DNA of 64,000 nucleotides from assembly GCF_030209755.1 (NCBI RefSeq), contig NZ_JARVRH010000004.1, forward strand, positions 186,001-250,000, written 5' to 3'. Positions 9,389 through 17,706 of the stretch are shown piece by piece. The notes below the pieces were generated by a model that saw only the letters and a program-made list of their open reading frames with translations, had not been told where the DNA came from and made no database searches. A program made the position numbers and the translations under genes. The DNA is from Arthrobacter sp. efr-133-TYG-118. GTDB taxonomy: Bacteria > Actinomycetota > Actinomycetes > Actinomycetales > Micrococcaceae. Within the stretch, counting starts at the first letter, position 1. Every line of letters starts with the position of its first letter.

Positions 9389-9816
9389 GCGGCCACCTCC
9401 ACAAGCTTGATGTCGACGGCGATGTTCCCGCGGGTTGCGTTGGAATAGGGGCAGATCTGGTGGGCCTTGGCCACGAGCTGCTCGGCGGTTTCCCGGTCGA
9501 GGGCAGGCAGCGCGATCTCAAGCTCAGCGGCGAGCCCGTATCCCTCGCTGCCCTCCAAGGCACCGAAATGGATCTTGGCTGCCACGGCGGAATCACTCAG
9601 ATCCACCCGGGCCTTGCGTCCCACCAGCCTGAGTGCCGAGTGGAAGCATGCCGCGTACCCGGCTGCGAAAAGTTGCTCAGGGTTGGTGCCCTGGCCGTTT
9701 CCGCCCAGTTCCACCGGGCTGGCGAGTGCTACGTCCAGCTTGCCGTCATTGGTGCGTGCGTTGCCGTCGCGGCCTTCACCGGAGGCAAGCGCCTCGGCTG
9801 TGTACAAAGTCTTCAC
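9385..9816 (-). CDS. ohr: Organic hydroperoxide resistance protein (Ohr, OsmC fold)
   Basis: 143 residues from a GTG at 9816 with an AGGAA site 7 nt upstream; the longer open frame reaches back into ohrR and is not used. Ohr is a thiol peroxidase that reduces organic and fatty-acid hydroperoxides. The two catalytic cysteines are visible in AACFHSAL and HQICPYSNATRGN, and the N-terminus LYTAEALASGEGRDG is typical. It lies 46 nt downstream of ohrR and overlaps the oxidoreductase gene, forming a three-gene operon that should be induced by organic peroxides. Confidence 0.96.
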   Translation of the reverse strand: MKTLYTAEALASGEGRDGNARTNDGKLDVALASPVELGGNGQGTNPEQLFAAGYAACFHSALRLVGRKARVDLSDSAVAAKIHFGALEGSEGYGLAAELEIALPALDRETAEQLVAKAHQICPYSNATRGNIAVDIKLVEVAA

Positions 9817-9862
9817 TGTGGTTCCTTTTCCTTTGTTGGGGTGGACGTGTTGGGATGGACGA

Positions 9863-10297
9863 TCAGATGGCTGAATGGAGCGCTGCGGTAAGTCGGCCCA
9901 GGGTGTCGTGAAGCTGCGCAAGCTCGGCGGCGCTCAAGCCCGCGGCATCGGCGAGGCGTTGCGGAACAGCCCCCGCCCGGGCACTAAGGGCCCGCCCGGC
10001 GTCGCTCAAGTGGATCTCGACGCGACGCTCGTCTTCGGCTGAACGGCGGCGCTCCACGAAGCCCAAGGCTTCAAGCCTCTTCAGCAGCGGTGACAAGGTG
10101 CCCGAGTCGAGTCCCAGCTCGGTGCCCAGTTCCCGGACGCTTCGAGGCGCATTTTCCCAGAGCACCAGCATCACGAGGTACTGCGGATACGTCAGCCCAA
10201 GCTCATCCAGCACCGGCCGGTAGACCGCCGTGGCCGCCTTCGATGCGGAATACAGCGCGAAACAGACCTGGCGGTCGAGGCGTGGGGCTTCACTCAT
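9863..10297 (-). CDS. ohrR: MarR family peroxide sensor OhrR (one-Cys type)
   Basis: 144 residues with a winged helix-turn-helix in the middle (LGLDSGTLSPLLKRLEALGFVERRRS). The N-terminal QVCFALYSAS holds the single reactive Cys (residue 12) of OhrR; no other Cys is present, so it matches the one-Cys class that is inactivated by mixed disulfide or overoxidation. It should repress ohr and itself until organic peroxides oxidise it. The mRNA is probably leaderless: a promoter with the operator in its spacer ends 7 nt before the ATG. It is the first gene of ohrR-ohr-oxidoreductase. Confidence 0.95.
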   Translation of the reverse strand: MSEAPRLDRQVCFALYSASKAATAVYRPVLDELGLTYPQYLVMLVLWENAPRSVRELGTELGLDSGTLSPLLKRLEALGFVERRRSAEDERRVEIHLSDAGRALSARAGAVPQRLADAAGLSAAELAQLHDTLGRLTAALHSAI

Positions 10298-10304
10298 GGC
10301 TATA

Positions 10305-10333
10305 ACGATAGCTCACAATTAAATTGTGCACAA
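10305..10333 (-). promoter_or_regulatory. ohrR promoter with OhrR box in the spacer
   Basis: On the minus strand a -35 TTGTGC (10333-10328) and a -10 TATCGT (10310-10305) are exactly 17 bp apart, and the -10 ends 7 nt before the ATG, which predicts a leaderless mRNA. The perfect palindrome CACAATT-A-AATTGTG (10314-10328) fills the spacer. Its core matches the known OhrR site TACAATTAAATTGTA. Confidence 0.85.
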
Positions 10334-10349
10334 CTCAAATGGAGCCGCA

Positions 10350-10634
10350 ACGCCCGCTCACAAACAACCCCACCCCCGCCAACGCCCGCTCACAAACAAC
10401 CCGTTCCCCGCCAACGCCCGCTCACAAACAAGCCGTTCCCCGCCAACGCCCGCTCACAAACAAGCCCAAAAGACGGGATCCTCCTGCAGATGATCTGCAC
10501 GAGGATCCCCGGCCTTTCGGCCAAAAGTGAGCGGGCGTCTGGCCAGAACCCGGTATTAGTGAGCGGGCGTCCGGGCAGAACCCGGTATTAGTGAGCGGGC
10601 GTCGGGCCAAAACCCGGTATTAGTGAGCGGGCGT
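10350..10634. repeat. Mirror-symmetric array of 32-bp repeats around a central palindrome
   Basis: Four direct copies of ACGCCCGCTCAC start at 10350, 10382, 10414 and 10446, and four inverted copies GTGAGCGGGCGT start at 10527, 10559, 10591 and 10623. The period is exactly 32 bp on both sides. The linkers within each half are near identical, and the two sets of linkers resemble each other when inverted. Between the halves is a long palindrome (10475-10509: GGGATCCTC, then TGCAGAT facing ATCTGCA, then GAGGATCCC) and a small GGCC-TTTC-GGCC hairpin. This fills the 344-nt gap between ohrR and the amidohydrolase stop; I see no gene in it. Confidence 0.9.
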
Positions 10635-10641
10635 CGCAGTT

Positions 10642-11841
10642 TTAGAGATCCCGGATGGTTCGCAATGCCGCGGCGGCCAAGACTTGGATTGCGAAGCCGA
10701 GGGCACGCTCGTCCACAATGAAGTCACCGCGGTGGAGATCGTATTCCTCGCCGCCGGGGGTGTGGGTTCCGAGGCGCATCATGGCACCCGGCAGGTCAGC
10801 CAGGAACCAGGCGAAGTCCTCGCCGCCCATGGACTGGGGCGTCAGGACGACGGCGTGCTCGCCGAGTTCCGCGCGGGCCGCGGCCTCGATGATGGCTGTC
10901 TCGTGTTCCGAGTTGACCACGGGAGGGACGCCGCGCGTGTGCTCGAGGTGCACATCCACACCGTACGGCGCGGCAACTTGCTGGACGACGTCGTCGAGCA
11001 GTTCCCCTGCGCTGTGCCAAGCGTCCCTGTCGAGGCAACGCATAGTGCCGGCCATGTAACCGTTGGCCGGGATCGCGTTGGGTGCGGAACCTGCCGCGAT
11101 TTGGCCCCACACCACCGAAACGCCGCTGCGCACATCCACGCGACGGGAAAGCACGGCCGGGACGTTGACGGCGATTTGGGCCAGCGCAAAGACCAGGTCT
11201 TCGGTCAAATGCGGACGGGAAGTATGGCCGCCACGTCCGGTCAGTTCGATTTTGATGGTGTCCGAGGCCGAAGTGATGGCGCCGATGCGCGTGCCGATCT
11301 TGCCGACGTTGATCCGCGGATCGCAGTGCAGCGCCAGAATCCGCGGGACACCCTGGAGCACGCCCTGCTCGATGCAGGACAGGGCGCCGCCGGGCATGGT
11401 TTCCTCAGCCGGCTGGAAGATGATGCGCACCGTTCCGCCCAAAGGGGATTCCTGGTGCATGGCGTGCAGCACCAAGGCAATGCCAAGCATGCTCGTGGTG
11501 TGGACGTCATGCCCGCACGCGTGGGTGACACCGTGGTTCTTCGACGCGAACGGAAGGCCTGTCTCTTCGATGATGGGGAGGGCGTCGATGTCGCCGCGCA
11601 GGGCCGTTGCGATGGGCCCCTCGCCGACGTCGACCGTCAGCCCCGATCCTTCCAAGCGACGGGGTTCAAGTCCGGCCGCTTCGAGCCGTTCAACCAACTT
11701 GTCCGTGGTGCGAAATTCCTTGAAGGAAAGTTCGGGGTGCGCATGCAGATCCCTCCGGAATTCAATGAGTTCCGGCAAGAGATCGTCAAGCCACGGCTTC
11801 ACCACAGGGGTCGGCTCGGTTTCGGTAGTGAAATTGCGCAC
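10642..11841 (-). CDS. M20 family amidohydrolase / peptidase
   Basis: 399 residues, typical of the bacterial N-acyl amino acid or hippurate hydrolase branch of M20D. Metal and catalytic motifs are visible: RRDLHAHPELSF near the N-terminus, THACGHDVHTT (metal-binding His and Asp), and QPAEETMPGG with the catalytic Glu. GRGGHTSRPHLTED lies in the dimerisation domain and GGEDFAWFL near the C-terminus. It removes an acyl or aryl group from an amide-linked amino acid in the cytoplasm, but the substrate cannot be told. The stop is 8 nt from the last unit of the 32-bp repeat array. It stands alone, 76 nt downstream of manC. Confidence 0.92.
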   Translation of the reverse strand: MRNFTTETEPTPVVKPWLDDLLPELIEFRRDLHAHPELSFKEFRTTDKLVERLEAAGLEPRRLEGSGLTVDVGEGPIATALRGDIDALPIIEETGLPFASKNHGVTHACGHDVHTTSMLGIALVLHAMHQESPLGGTVRIIFQPAEETMPGGALSCIEQGVLQGVPRILALHCDPRINVGKIGTRIGAITSASDTIKIELTGRGGHTSRPHLTEDLVFALAQIAVNVPAVLSRRVDVRSGVSVVWGQIAAGSAPNAIPANGYMAGTMRCLDRDAWHSAGELLDDVVQQVAAPYGVDVHLEHTRGVPPVVNSEHETAIIEAAARAELGEHAVVLTPQSMGGEDFAWFLADLPGAMMRLGTHTPGGEEYDLHRGDFIVDERALGFAIQVLAAAALRTIRDL

Positions 11842-11917
11842 CTCACAACTCTAGCCATCCGCGCCCTCCGAATAGCGAAAGGGGTCTCTTGGTTACGGAC
11901 AGTGCCGCAAGCGCGCG

Positions 11918-13051
11918 CTAGAGAACGTCGGTGTCCCCGCTGGCCTTGAGTGCGTCCACCGCACCCTTGACCCGCTGGGCGTGCTCCTTCGTGGTGACGA
12001 GCAGCGCGTCCGGCGTATCGACGATCACGACGTCCTTGATCCCGATAAGGGCGATCACGCGCTTGGTATCGGAGACAACCACGCCGCTGGCGTTCTCAGT
12101 GAAGACACGGGCGCCTTCGCCGAGGACCGTCACCTCATCGACGTCGCCGGCATTGTTGAGGCGACCGATCGCGGCGAAGTCTCCGACGTCGTCCCAGCGG
12201 AAGGTACCGGGCACGACGGCGACATCCCCCGCCGCTGCGGCGGGTTCCGCCACGGCATAGTCAATGGCAATCTTCGGCAACGTAGGCCACACCCGAGCGG
12301 TCACTTCATCGCGCTCCGGGGTGTCCCAGGCATCGGCGATTTCCTGCAGCCCGGCAAACAAGACCGGCTGGTTTGCCTCCAGGTGCTTGAGCATGAGTGC
12401 AACGGGGGCGACGAACATGCCGGCATTCCAGACGTAGTCGCCCGTCTCGAGGTACTTCTTGGCGATGTCCTCGCTCGGCTTCTCGACGAATTCGACCACA
12501 GCGTGCGCGTTTGGTGCGTCGTCAATATTGAGCAAGTCGCCGGTGCGGATGTAACCGAACCCGGTCGAAGGGTGCGTGGGCTTGATGCCGATGGTGACGA
12601 TTTTTCCGGCAGCCGCGGTGTGGATGGCCTCGCGGACCGTCTCCTGGAAGAGGTTGTCCGGGCTGATGACATGGTCGGCGGCGAAGGAACCCATGATGGT
12701 GTCCGGGTCGCGACGGTAAAGGATGGCGGCGGCGAGGCCGATCGCGGCTCCCGAGTCCTTCGGTTCGCTTTCGAGGACCAATTCGTCGTCGCCCACTTCG
12801 GGAAGCTGGCGGCAGACAGCAACCCGGTGCGCCACACCCGTAACCACCAGCACGCGGTTGCCGGCCAACGGTTCGAGACGGTCGTAGGTTGCCCGCAGAA
12901 GGGTGCTTCCCGAACCCGTGAGGTCATGCAGGAATTTGGGCGCAGCTGCACGCGAAAGGGGCCACAGGCGCGTGCCCACTCCGCCGGCCGGAATAACCGC
13001 ATGGAAGTGACGCAATGGCGATTCGAGGCTTGCAGCGTTTTCTATACTCAC
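11918..13051 (-). CDS. manC: Mannose-1-phosphate guanylyltransferase
   Basis: 377 residues, a single-domain sugar nucleotidyltransferase. The N-terminal signature is AGGVGTRLWPLSRAAAPKF, the pyrophosphorylase motif with the catalytic Lys, followed by the second motif FVEKPSEDIAKKYL and YVWNAGMFV. It makes GDP-mannose from GTP and mannose-1-phosphate for glycans, lipoglycans and protein mannosylation. The C-terminal isomerase domain of bifunctional enzymes is absent. The start is GTG; a TAAGGT box lies 6 nt upstream and may be a -10 of a leaderless mRNA, though I see no convincing -35. Confidence 0.94.
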   Translation of the reverse strand: MSIENAASLESPLRHFHAVIPAGGVGTRLWPLSRAAAPKFLHDLTGSGSTLLRATYDRLEPLAGNRVLVVTGVAHRVAVCRQLPEVGDDELVLESEPKDSGAAIGLAAAILYRRDPDTIMGSFAADHVISPDNLFQETVREAIHTAAAGKIVTIGIKPTHPSTGFGYIRTGDLLNIDDAPNAHAVVEFVEKPSEDIAKKYLETGDYVWNAGMFVAPVALMLKHLEANQPVLFAGLQEIADAWDTPERDEVTARVWPTLPKIAIDYAVAEPAAAAGDVAVVPGTFRWDDVGDFAAIGRLNNAGDVDEVTVLGEGARVFTENASGVVVSDTKRVIALIGIKDVVIVDTPDALLVTTKEHAQRVKGAVDALKASGDTDVL

Positions 13052-13191
13052 CGCAACACCTTATCGGACACCCGCGCAAGTCCCACTTTGTGGTCTTCGT
13101 CTCACCCCCGCGGCGAAAAGACCGGAATTCAGGCGAACACCCGCACTCTCGTTACAAGAAGGGGCGCCTAAATTGAATAAGCTGTGAGCGA

Positions 13192-13207
13192 AGCCTAGAT
13201 TTAGGCT
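13192..13207. promoter_or_regulatory. Small palindrome upstream of sdhC
   Basis: AGCCTA-GATT-TAGGCT lies 82 nt before the sdhC start in the 238-nt gap that must hold both the sdh and manC promoters. A possible -10 TAAGCT is at 13178-13183. A regulator site is possible but the arms are only 6 bp. Confidence 0.3.
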
Positions 13208-13289
13208 GAGCTACGAGTGCTCTCGCGGCTGGCGTTCCCCCCGCATGGATCCCGTGCAAGCGCCGCTGTGTTGCAGGAAGGTTTATTCA

Positions 13290-13670
13290 GTGCCGACAAA
13301 ACCAGCTGGCACCTTGTACCGCGGCCGTGAAGGCATGTGGTCCTGGGTTGGACACCGTATTACCGGTGTTGTGATCTTTTTCTTCTTGTTGGTCCATGTG
13401 CTGGACACCTCATTGGTGCGTGTGTCCCCGGAGGCCTACACCGCCGTTATCGGCGCCTACAAGAACCCCCTCATGGCCCTGGGCGAGACGGGCCTCGTCG
13501 CAGCGATCGTTTTCCACGCCTTCAATGGCCTGCGCGTCATCGCCATTGACTTCTGGAAGAAGGGCGCAAAGTACCAGCGCCAGATGCTGTGGACCGTCCT
13601 GGTACTGTGGCTGGTCGTTTTCGGGGCCTTCGCCATCCGCCACCTGTCCCTCGCACTGGGAGGCCACTAA
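13290..13670 (+). CDS. sdhC: Succinate dehydrogenase cytochrome b556 subunit
   Basis: 126 residues from a GTG at 13290 with AGGAAGG 8 nt upstream; the longer frame from 13245 lacks a ribosome site. It has three membrane helices and the heme-region motif YRGREGMWSWVGHRITGVV with HVLDTSL; the last helix is preceded by FHAFNGLRVIAIDF, whose His is the likely heme ligand. It anchors SdhAB and helps reduce menaquinone. It starts the sdhCDAB operon and is 3 nt from sdhD. Confidence 0.95.
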   Translation: MPTKPAGTLYRGREGMWSWVGHRITGVVIFFFLLVHVLDTSLVRVSPEAYTAVIGAYKNPLMALGETGLVAAIVFHAFNGLRVIAIDFWKKGAKYQRQMLWTVLVLWLVVFGAFAIRHLSLALGGH

Positions 13671-13673
13671 GCC

Positions 13674-14153
13674 ATGAGTACTGACATTCAGACCCCACGC
13701 AGTGGAAAAATCGGCAGCGGGAAGATCGCACCGCAGTACCGTCGCGGCACCGGTTCCAAGGGGAACTTCGAGATGTTCGCGTGGTTGTTCATGCGGCTCT
13801 CCGGCGTCGTGCTCGTAGTCCTGATCTTCGGCCACCTCTTTGTGAACCTCATGGTGGGCGAGGGCATCCACGGCATCGACTTCGGCTTCGTGGCCGGCAA
13901 GTGGGCCGACCCGTTCTGGCAGTTCTGGGACCTGGCCATGCTGTGGCTCGCCATGCTGCACGGCACCAACGGCGTTCGCACCATCATCAACGACTACGCC
14001 GAGAAGGACGCCACCCGCCTCTGGCTCAAGGTGGTCCTTTACGCGGCTACCGTCGTCATCGTCGTTCTTGGCACGCTGGTGATCTTCACGTTCAACCCGT
14101 GCCCCGTCGTCAACGGCGTTCAGCTGCCGGGCGGGTTCTGCCCGGCGCCGTAG
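13674..14153 (+). CDS. sdhD: Succinate dehydrogenase hydrophobic membrane anchor subunit
   Basis: 159 residues with about 30 soluble N-terminal residues, then three membrane helices. The motif LHGTNGVRTIINDY before the third helix is the SdhD counterpart of the SdhC heme motif. It pairs with SdhC to form the heme and quinone site of complex II. The gene begins 3 nt after sdhC and is followed by a 91-nt gap before sdhA. Confidence 0.94.
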   Translation: MSTDIQTPRSGKIGSGKIAPQYRRGTGSKGNFEMFAWLFMRLSGVVLVVLIFGHLFVNLMVGEGIHGIDFGFVAGKWADPFWQFWDLAMLWLAMLHGTNGVRTIINDYAEKDATRLWLKVVLYAATVVIVVLGTLVIFTFNPCPVVNGVQLPGGFCPAP

Positions 14154-14244
14154 GGCTCCGCTGCACCACCGGCGAGTCCGGCTGTGCACAACACGCGGAG
14201 CAGGCTCCGCCGACCATCTGACTTAGAGAGAAAGAGCATCTGGT

Positions 14245-16044
14245 ATGCAGGTCCATAAGTACGACGTCGTTATTGTCGGTGCCGGCGGCGCCGGCATGCG
14301 CGCCGCGATCGAATCCGGTCAGCGCGCACGCACCGCAGTACTGACCAAGCTCTACCCCACCCGTTCCCACACTGGCGCGGCCCAGGGCGGCATGTGTGCA
14401 GCCCTGGCCAACGTCGAAGAGGACAACTGGGAGTGGCACACATTCGACACCATCAAGGGTGGAGACTACCTGGTTGACCAGGATGCAGCCGAGGTCATGG
14501 CGAAGGAAGCCATCGACGCCGTGCTGGACCTGGAGAAGATGGGCTTGCCGTTCAACCGCACGCCCGAAGGCCGCATTGACCAGCGCCGTTTCGGTGGCCA
14601 CACCCGTGACCACGGCAAGGCTCCGGTCCGCCGCGCCTGCTACGCAGCAGACCGCACCGGCCACATGATCCTGCAGACGCTGTACCAAAACTGCGTCAAG
14701 CACAACGTTGAGTTCTACAACGAGTACTACGTCCTGGACCTGCTGACCGTCGAGGAAGACGCCGTCCGCGAAGACGGAACGCCGTACAAGCAGAAGCGCG
14801 TTGCCGGCGTCGTGTCCTACGACCTCGCCTCCGGCGAATTGCACGTCTTCCAGGCCAAGTCCGTGGTGTTCGCCTCGGGCGGCGCGGGCAAGGTCTTCAA
14901 GACCACCTCCAACGCCCACACCTTGACCGGTGACGGCATGGGTATCGCTTTCCGCCGCGGAATCCCGCTGGAGGACATGGAGTTCTTCCAGTTCCACCCG
15001 ACCGGTCTCGCAGGCTTGGGCATCCTCCTCTCGGAAGCTGCCCGCGGCGAGGGCGCGATCCTTCGCAACTCCGAGGGTGAGCGTTTCATGGAACGCTACG
15101 CCCCCACCATCAAGGACCTCGCTCCCCGCGACATCGTGGCCCGTTCCATGGCAAACGAAGTCCGCGAAGGACGCGGCTGCGGCCCGAACAAGGACTACGT
15201 CCTCCTCGACCTCACGCACCTTGAGCCCGCCCACATTGACGCGAAGCTTCCGGACATCACCGAATTCGCGCGCACCTACCTCGGTGTCGAACCGTACACG
15301 GAACCGGTTCCGGTGTTCCCGACGGCGCACTACGCCATGGGCGGCATCCCCACCAACATCACCACTGAGGTCCTGCAGGACAACGACACCATCGTGCCAG
15401 GCCTGTACGCAGCCGGTGAAGTTGCTTGTGTCTCCGTCCACGGCTCCAACCGTTTGGGTACCAATTCGCTTCTGGACATCAACGTCTTTGGCAAGCGTGC
15501 GGGCATTGCCGCCGCCGAGTACGCCAAGACGGCTGACTTCGTGGAGCTCCCGGAAGACCCGGAGTCATACACGCTGGATCTACTGAACCACGTCCGCACT
15601 TCCGATGGCGGCGAAAGGGTTGCCGCGATCCGCAAGGAACTGCAGGACACCATGGATGCCAACATGCAGGTGTTCCGTACTGCGGACACCCTGAACCAGG
15701 TGCTCAAGGACATCGCGTCCCTTGAAGAGCGCTACTCGCGCATCAGCGTCCAGGACAAGGGAAAGCGCTTCAACCTTGATCTGCTCGAAGCGGTGGAACT
15801 GGGCTTCCTCCTGGAACTGGCCAAAGTCATGACGGTTGCTGCCCTGCACCGCGAGGAGTCCCGTGGAGGCCACTTCCGGGAGGACTTCCCGGAGCGCGAC
15901 GACGAAAAATTCATGAAGCACTCCATGGCGTATAAGGACGAGCACGCTCCAGCGGACGGATCTGCGGAAGCAATCGCGGGCATCCGACTCGGCACCAAGC
16001 CTGTTGTCTTTACGCGCTACGAGCCGATGGTGAGGAAGTACTAA
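14245..16044 (+). CDS. sdhA: Succinate dehydrogenase flavoprotein subunit
   Basis: 599 residues, full length. N-terminal dinucleotide fold VIVGAGGAGMRAAIESG, then RSHTGAAQGG, whose His carries the covalent FAD. Catalytic-site segments are GGHTRDHGKAPVRRACYAAD and FQFHPTGLAG. It oxidises succinate to fumarate in the TCA cycle and passes electrons to SdhB. A GAGAGAAAGAG stretch serves as ribosome site. It is separated from sdhB by one base, so their expression is coupled. Confidence 0.98.
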   Translation: MQVHKYDVVIVGAGGAGMRAAIESGQRARTAVLTKLYPTRSHTGAAQGGMCAALANVEEDNWEWHTFDTIKGGDYLVDQDAAEVMAKEAIDAVLDLEKMGLPFNRTPEGRIDQRRFGGHTRDHGKAPVRRACYAADRTGHMILQTLYQNCVKHNVEFYNEYYVLDLLTVEEDAVREDGTPYKQKRVAGVVSYDLASGELHVFQAKSVVFASGGAGKVFKTTSNAHTLTGDGMGIAFRRGIPLEDMEFFQFHPTGLAGLGILLSEAARGEGAILRNSEGERFMERYAPTIKDLAPRDIVARSMANEVREGRGCGPNKDYVLLDLTHLEPAHIDAKLPDITEFARTYLGVEPYTEPVPVFPTAHYAMGGIPTNITTEVLQDNDTIVPGLYAAGEVACVSVHGSNRLGTNSLLDINVFGKRAGIAAAEYAKTADFVELPEDPESYTLDLLNHVRTSDGGERVAAIRKELQDTMDANMQVFRTADTLNQVLKDIASLEERYSRISVQDKGKRFNLDLLEAVELGFLLELAKVMTVAALHREESRGGHFREDFPERDDEKFMKHSMAYKDEHAPADGSAEAIAGIRLGTKPVVFTRYEPMVRKY

Positions 16045-16045
16045 G

Positions 16046-16828
16046 ATGTCTGCTGAACTTGCTGAGCCAGCATCCAAGATCGAGCTGCCCGCGCACATTG
16101 GTGGAGGTGGGGAAATTCCCACCTTCAACATCACTTTGCGAGTGCGACGCTACAACCCTGAGGTCTCGGAAGAGCCCGTATGGGAAGACCACCAGCTGAC
16201 GATGTACGGCACCGACCGCGTGCTGGACGCCTTGCACAAGATCAAGTGGGAAATCGATGGCTCGCTGTCCTTCCGCCGTTCCTGTGCACACGGCGTTTGT
16301 GGCTCCGACGCCATGCGCATCAACGGCCGTAACCGCCTCGCATGCAAGACCCTGCTGAAGGACCTGGACACTTCCAAGCCCATCACCGTTGAACCGATCA
16401 AGGGCCTCCCGGTGGAGAAGGACCTGATCGTGGACATGGAGCCGTTCTTCCAGTCCTTCCGCGAGGTCATGCCGTTCCTGATCAACAAAGGCCACGAGCC
16501 CACCAAGGAACGCCTGCAGTCGGTCGAGGACCGTGAACGGTTCGACGACACCACCAAGTGCATCCTGTGCGCTGCCTGCACGTCGTCCTGCCCCGTGTTC
16601 TGGACGGACGGTCAGTACTTCGGCCCGGCCGCCATCGTGAACGCGCACCGTTTCATCTTCGATTCCCGCGACGATGCAGGTGACATGCGCTTGGAAATCC
16701 TCAACGACAAGGAAGGGGTGTGGCGCTGCCGCACCACCTTCAACTGCTCGGAGGCTTGCCCGCGTGGCATCCAGGTGACCCAGGCCATCGCCGAGGTCAA
16801 GCAGGCCATCCTGGCACGCAAGATCTAG
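16046..16828 (+). CDS. sdhB: Succinate dehydrogenase iron-sulfur subunit
   Basis: 260 residues. The [2Fe-2S] ligands are in RSCAHGVCGSDAM and the following RLACKT; the [4Fe-4S] and [3Fe-4S] ligands are in CILCAACTSSCPVFW and CSEACPRGIQ. It carries electrons from the flavin to the quinone site. Last gene of sdhCDAB, ended by a strong hairpin 15 nt after the stop. Confidence 0.98.
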   Translation: MSAELAEPASKIELPAHIGGGGEIPTFNITLRVRRYNPEVSEEPVWEDHQLTMYGTDRVLDALHKIKWEIDGSLSFRRSCAHGVCGSDAMRINGRNRLACKTLLKDLDTSKPITVEPIKGLPVEKDLIVDMEPFFQSFREVMPFLINKGHEPTKERLQSVEDRERFDDTTKCILCAACTSSCPVFWTDGQYFGPAAIVNAHRFIFDSRDDAGDMRLEILNDKEGVWRCRTTFNCSEACPRGIQVTQAIAEVKQAILARKI

Positions 16829-16843
16829 TCCAGTATTTAGAAT

Positions 16844-16886
16844 ACGACGACGGCGTCCCCTTGGCGGGGTACGCCGTCGTCGTTGT
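16844..16886 (+). terminator. Terminator after sdhB
   Basis: ACGACGACGGCGT (16844-16856) pairs perfectly with ACGCCGTCGTCGT (16871-16883); the loop has a further CCCC/GGGG pairing. It is followed by TGTTT. Factor-independent terminator of the sdh operon. Confidence 0.88.
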
Positions 16887-16938
16887 TTAAGAGTCGTTCG
16901 GGAAGGCCGGGCAACTCGCACAACGAAAGGCGGACAGG

Positions 16939-17703
16939 GTGTCCAAATCGATGAAGATCAGCTTCGAAGGCAGCACCGGAGATCTCCTGGCAGGTATCGT
17001 GGATGTTCCTGAGGGCCCGGTCCGGGGCTGGGGTGTGTTCTCCCATGGTTTGACCCTCGGCAAGGACAGCCCGTCAGCCTCGCGTGTCTGCAAGGGCTTG
17101 GCGGATCTCGGAGTCGGCATGCTTCGCTTCGACAACCTTGGACTGGGCGACTCCGCCGGCGAATGGTCCGCCGGATCGTTCAGCGTGAAAGTGGCAGACA
17201 CCATCCGCGCCGCCGGGTTCATGCGTGCCGATGACAAGGAAATCTCCCTGCTGGTGGGCCACTCCTTCGGCGGGGCAGCCGTGTTGGCTGCGGCCCTCAG
17301 CCTCCCCGAGGTACGGGCCGTGGCGACTGTCGGCGCCCCGTTCCAGCCCAGGCACGTGGAGCACATGTTCGACGCCGAAGTCAGCACGATTCTCAGCGAA
17401 GGCAGCGCTGAGGTCAACCTGGGCGGCAGGCGCATGGAGGTTCGCCGACACTTTGTGGAAGACGTGGAGAAGGCCGATCTCAGGGACTGCATCCGTACCC
17501 TGCACAGACCCCTCATGGTGCTGCACTCCCCCACAGACAACACCGTGGGCATCGACAATGCCAGCGAAATCTTCCAAACGGCACGGCACCCGCGGAGCTT
17601 CATTTCGCTCGAAGGCAGTGACCACCTGTTGACGGGCAAAGGACAAGCCGCCCGGGTGGCAGGGATCATCTCGGCCTGGGCCGGGCAGTACCTCGGCGAC
17701 TAG
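16939..17703 (+). CDS. Alpha/beta fold hydrolase
   Basis: 254 residues from a GTG start. The fold is clear: HGLTLGKDS oxyanion strand, LRFDNLGLGDSAG, the nucleophile elbow GHSFGG, an Asp in HSPTDNTVG and a terminal His in SDHLLTGK. It most resembles the hydrolase half of bifunctional hydrolase-OsmC proteins (HxxTxGKD and LRFDxxGLGxSxG patterns), but no OsmC half is present. Substrate unknown, probably an ester. It converges with the YihY gene, whose stop is 3 nt away. Confidence 0.88.
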   Translation: MSKSMKISFEGSTGDLLAGIVDVPEGPVRGWGVFSHGLTLGKDSPSASRVCKGLADLGVGMLRFDNLGLGDSAGEWSAGSFSVKVADTIRAAGFMRADDKEISLLVGHSFGGAAVLAAALSLPEVRAVATVGAPFQPRHVEHMFDAEVSTILSEGSAEVNLGGRRMEVRRHFVEDVEKADLRDCIRTLHRPLMVLHSPTDNTVGIDNASEIFQTARHPRSFISLEGSDHLLTGKGQAARVAGIISAWAGQYLGD

Positions 17704-17706
17704 GCC

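Noticed and set aside
10350..10634. Possible CRISPR array
   Set aside because: The linkers between the cores are near identical and only about 20 bp long, the two halves are inverted, and no cas gene is nearby.
14110..15441. 443-residue minus-strand frame opposite sdhA
   Set aside because: Antisense to a certain sdhA gene; composition typical of a shadow.
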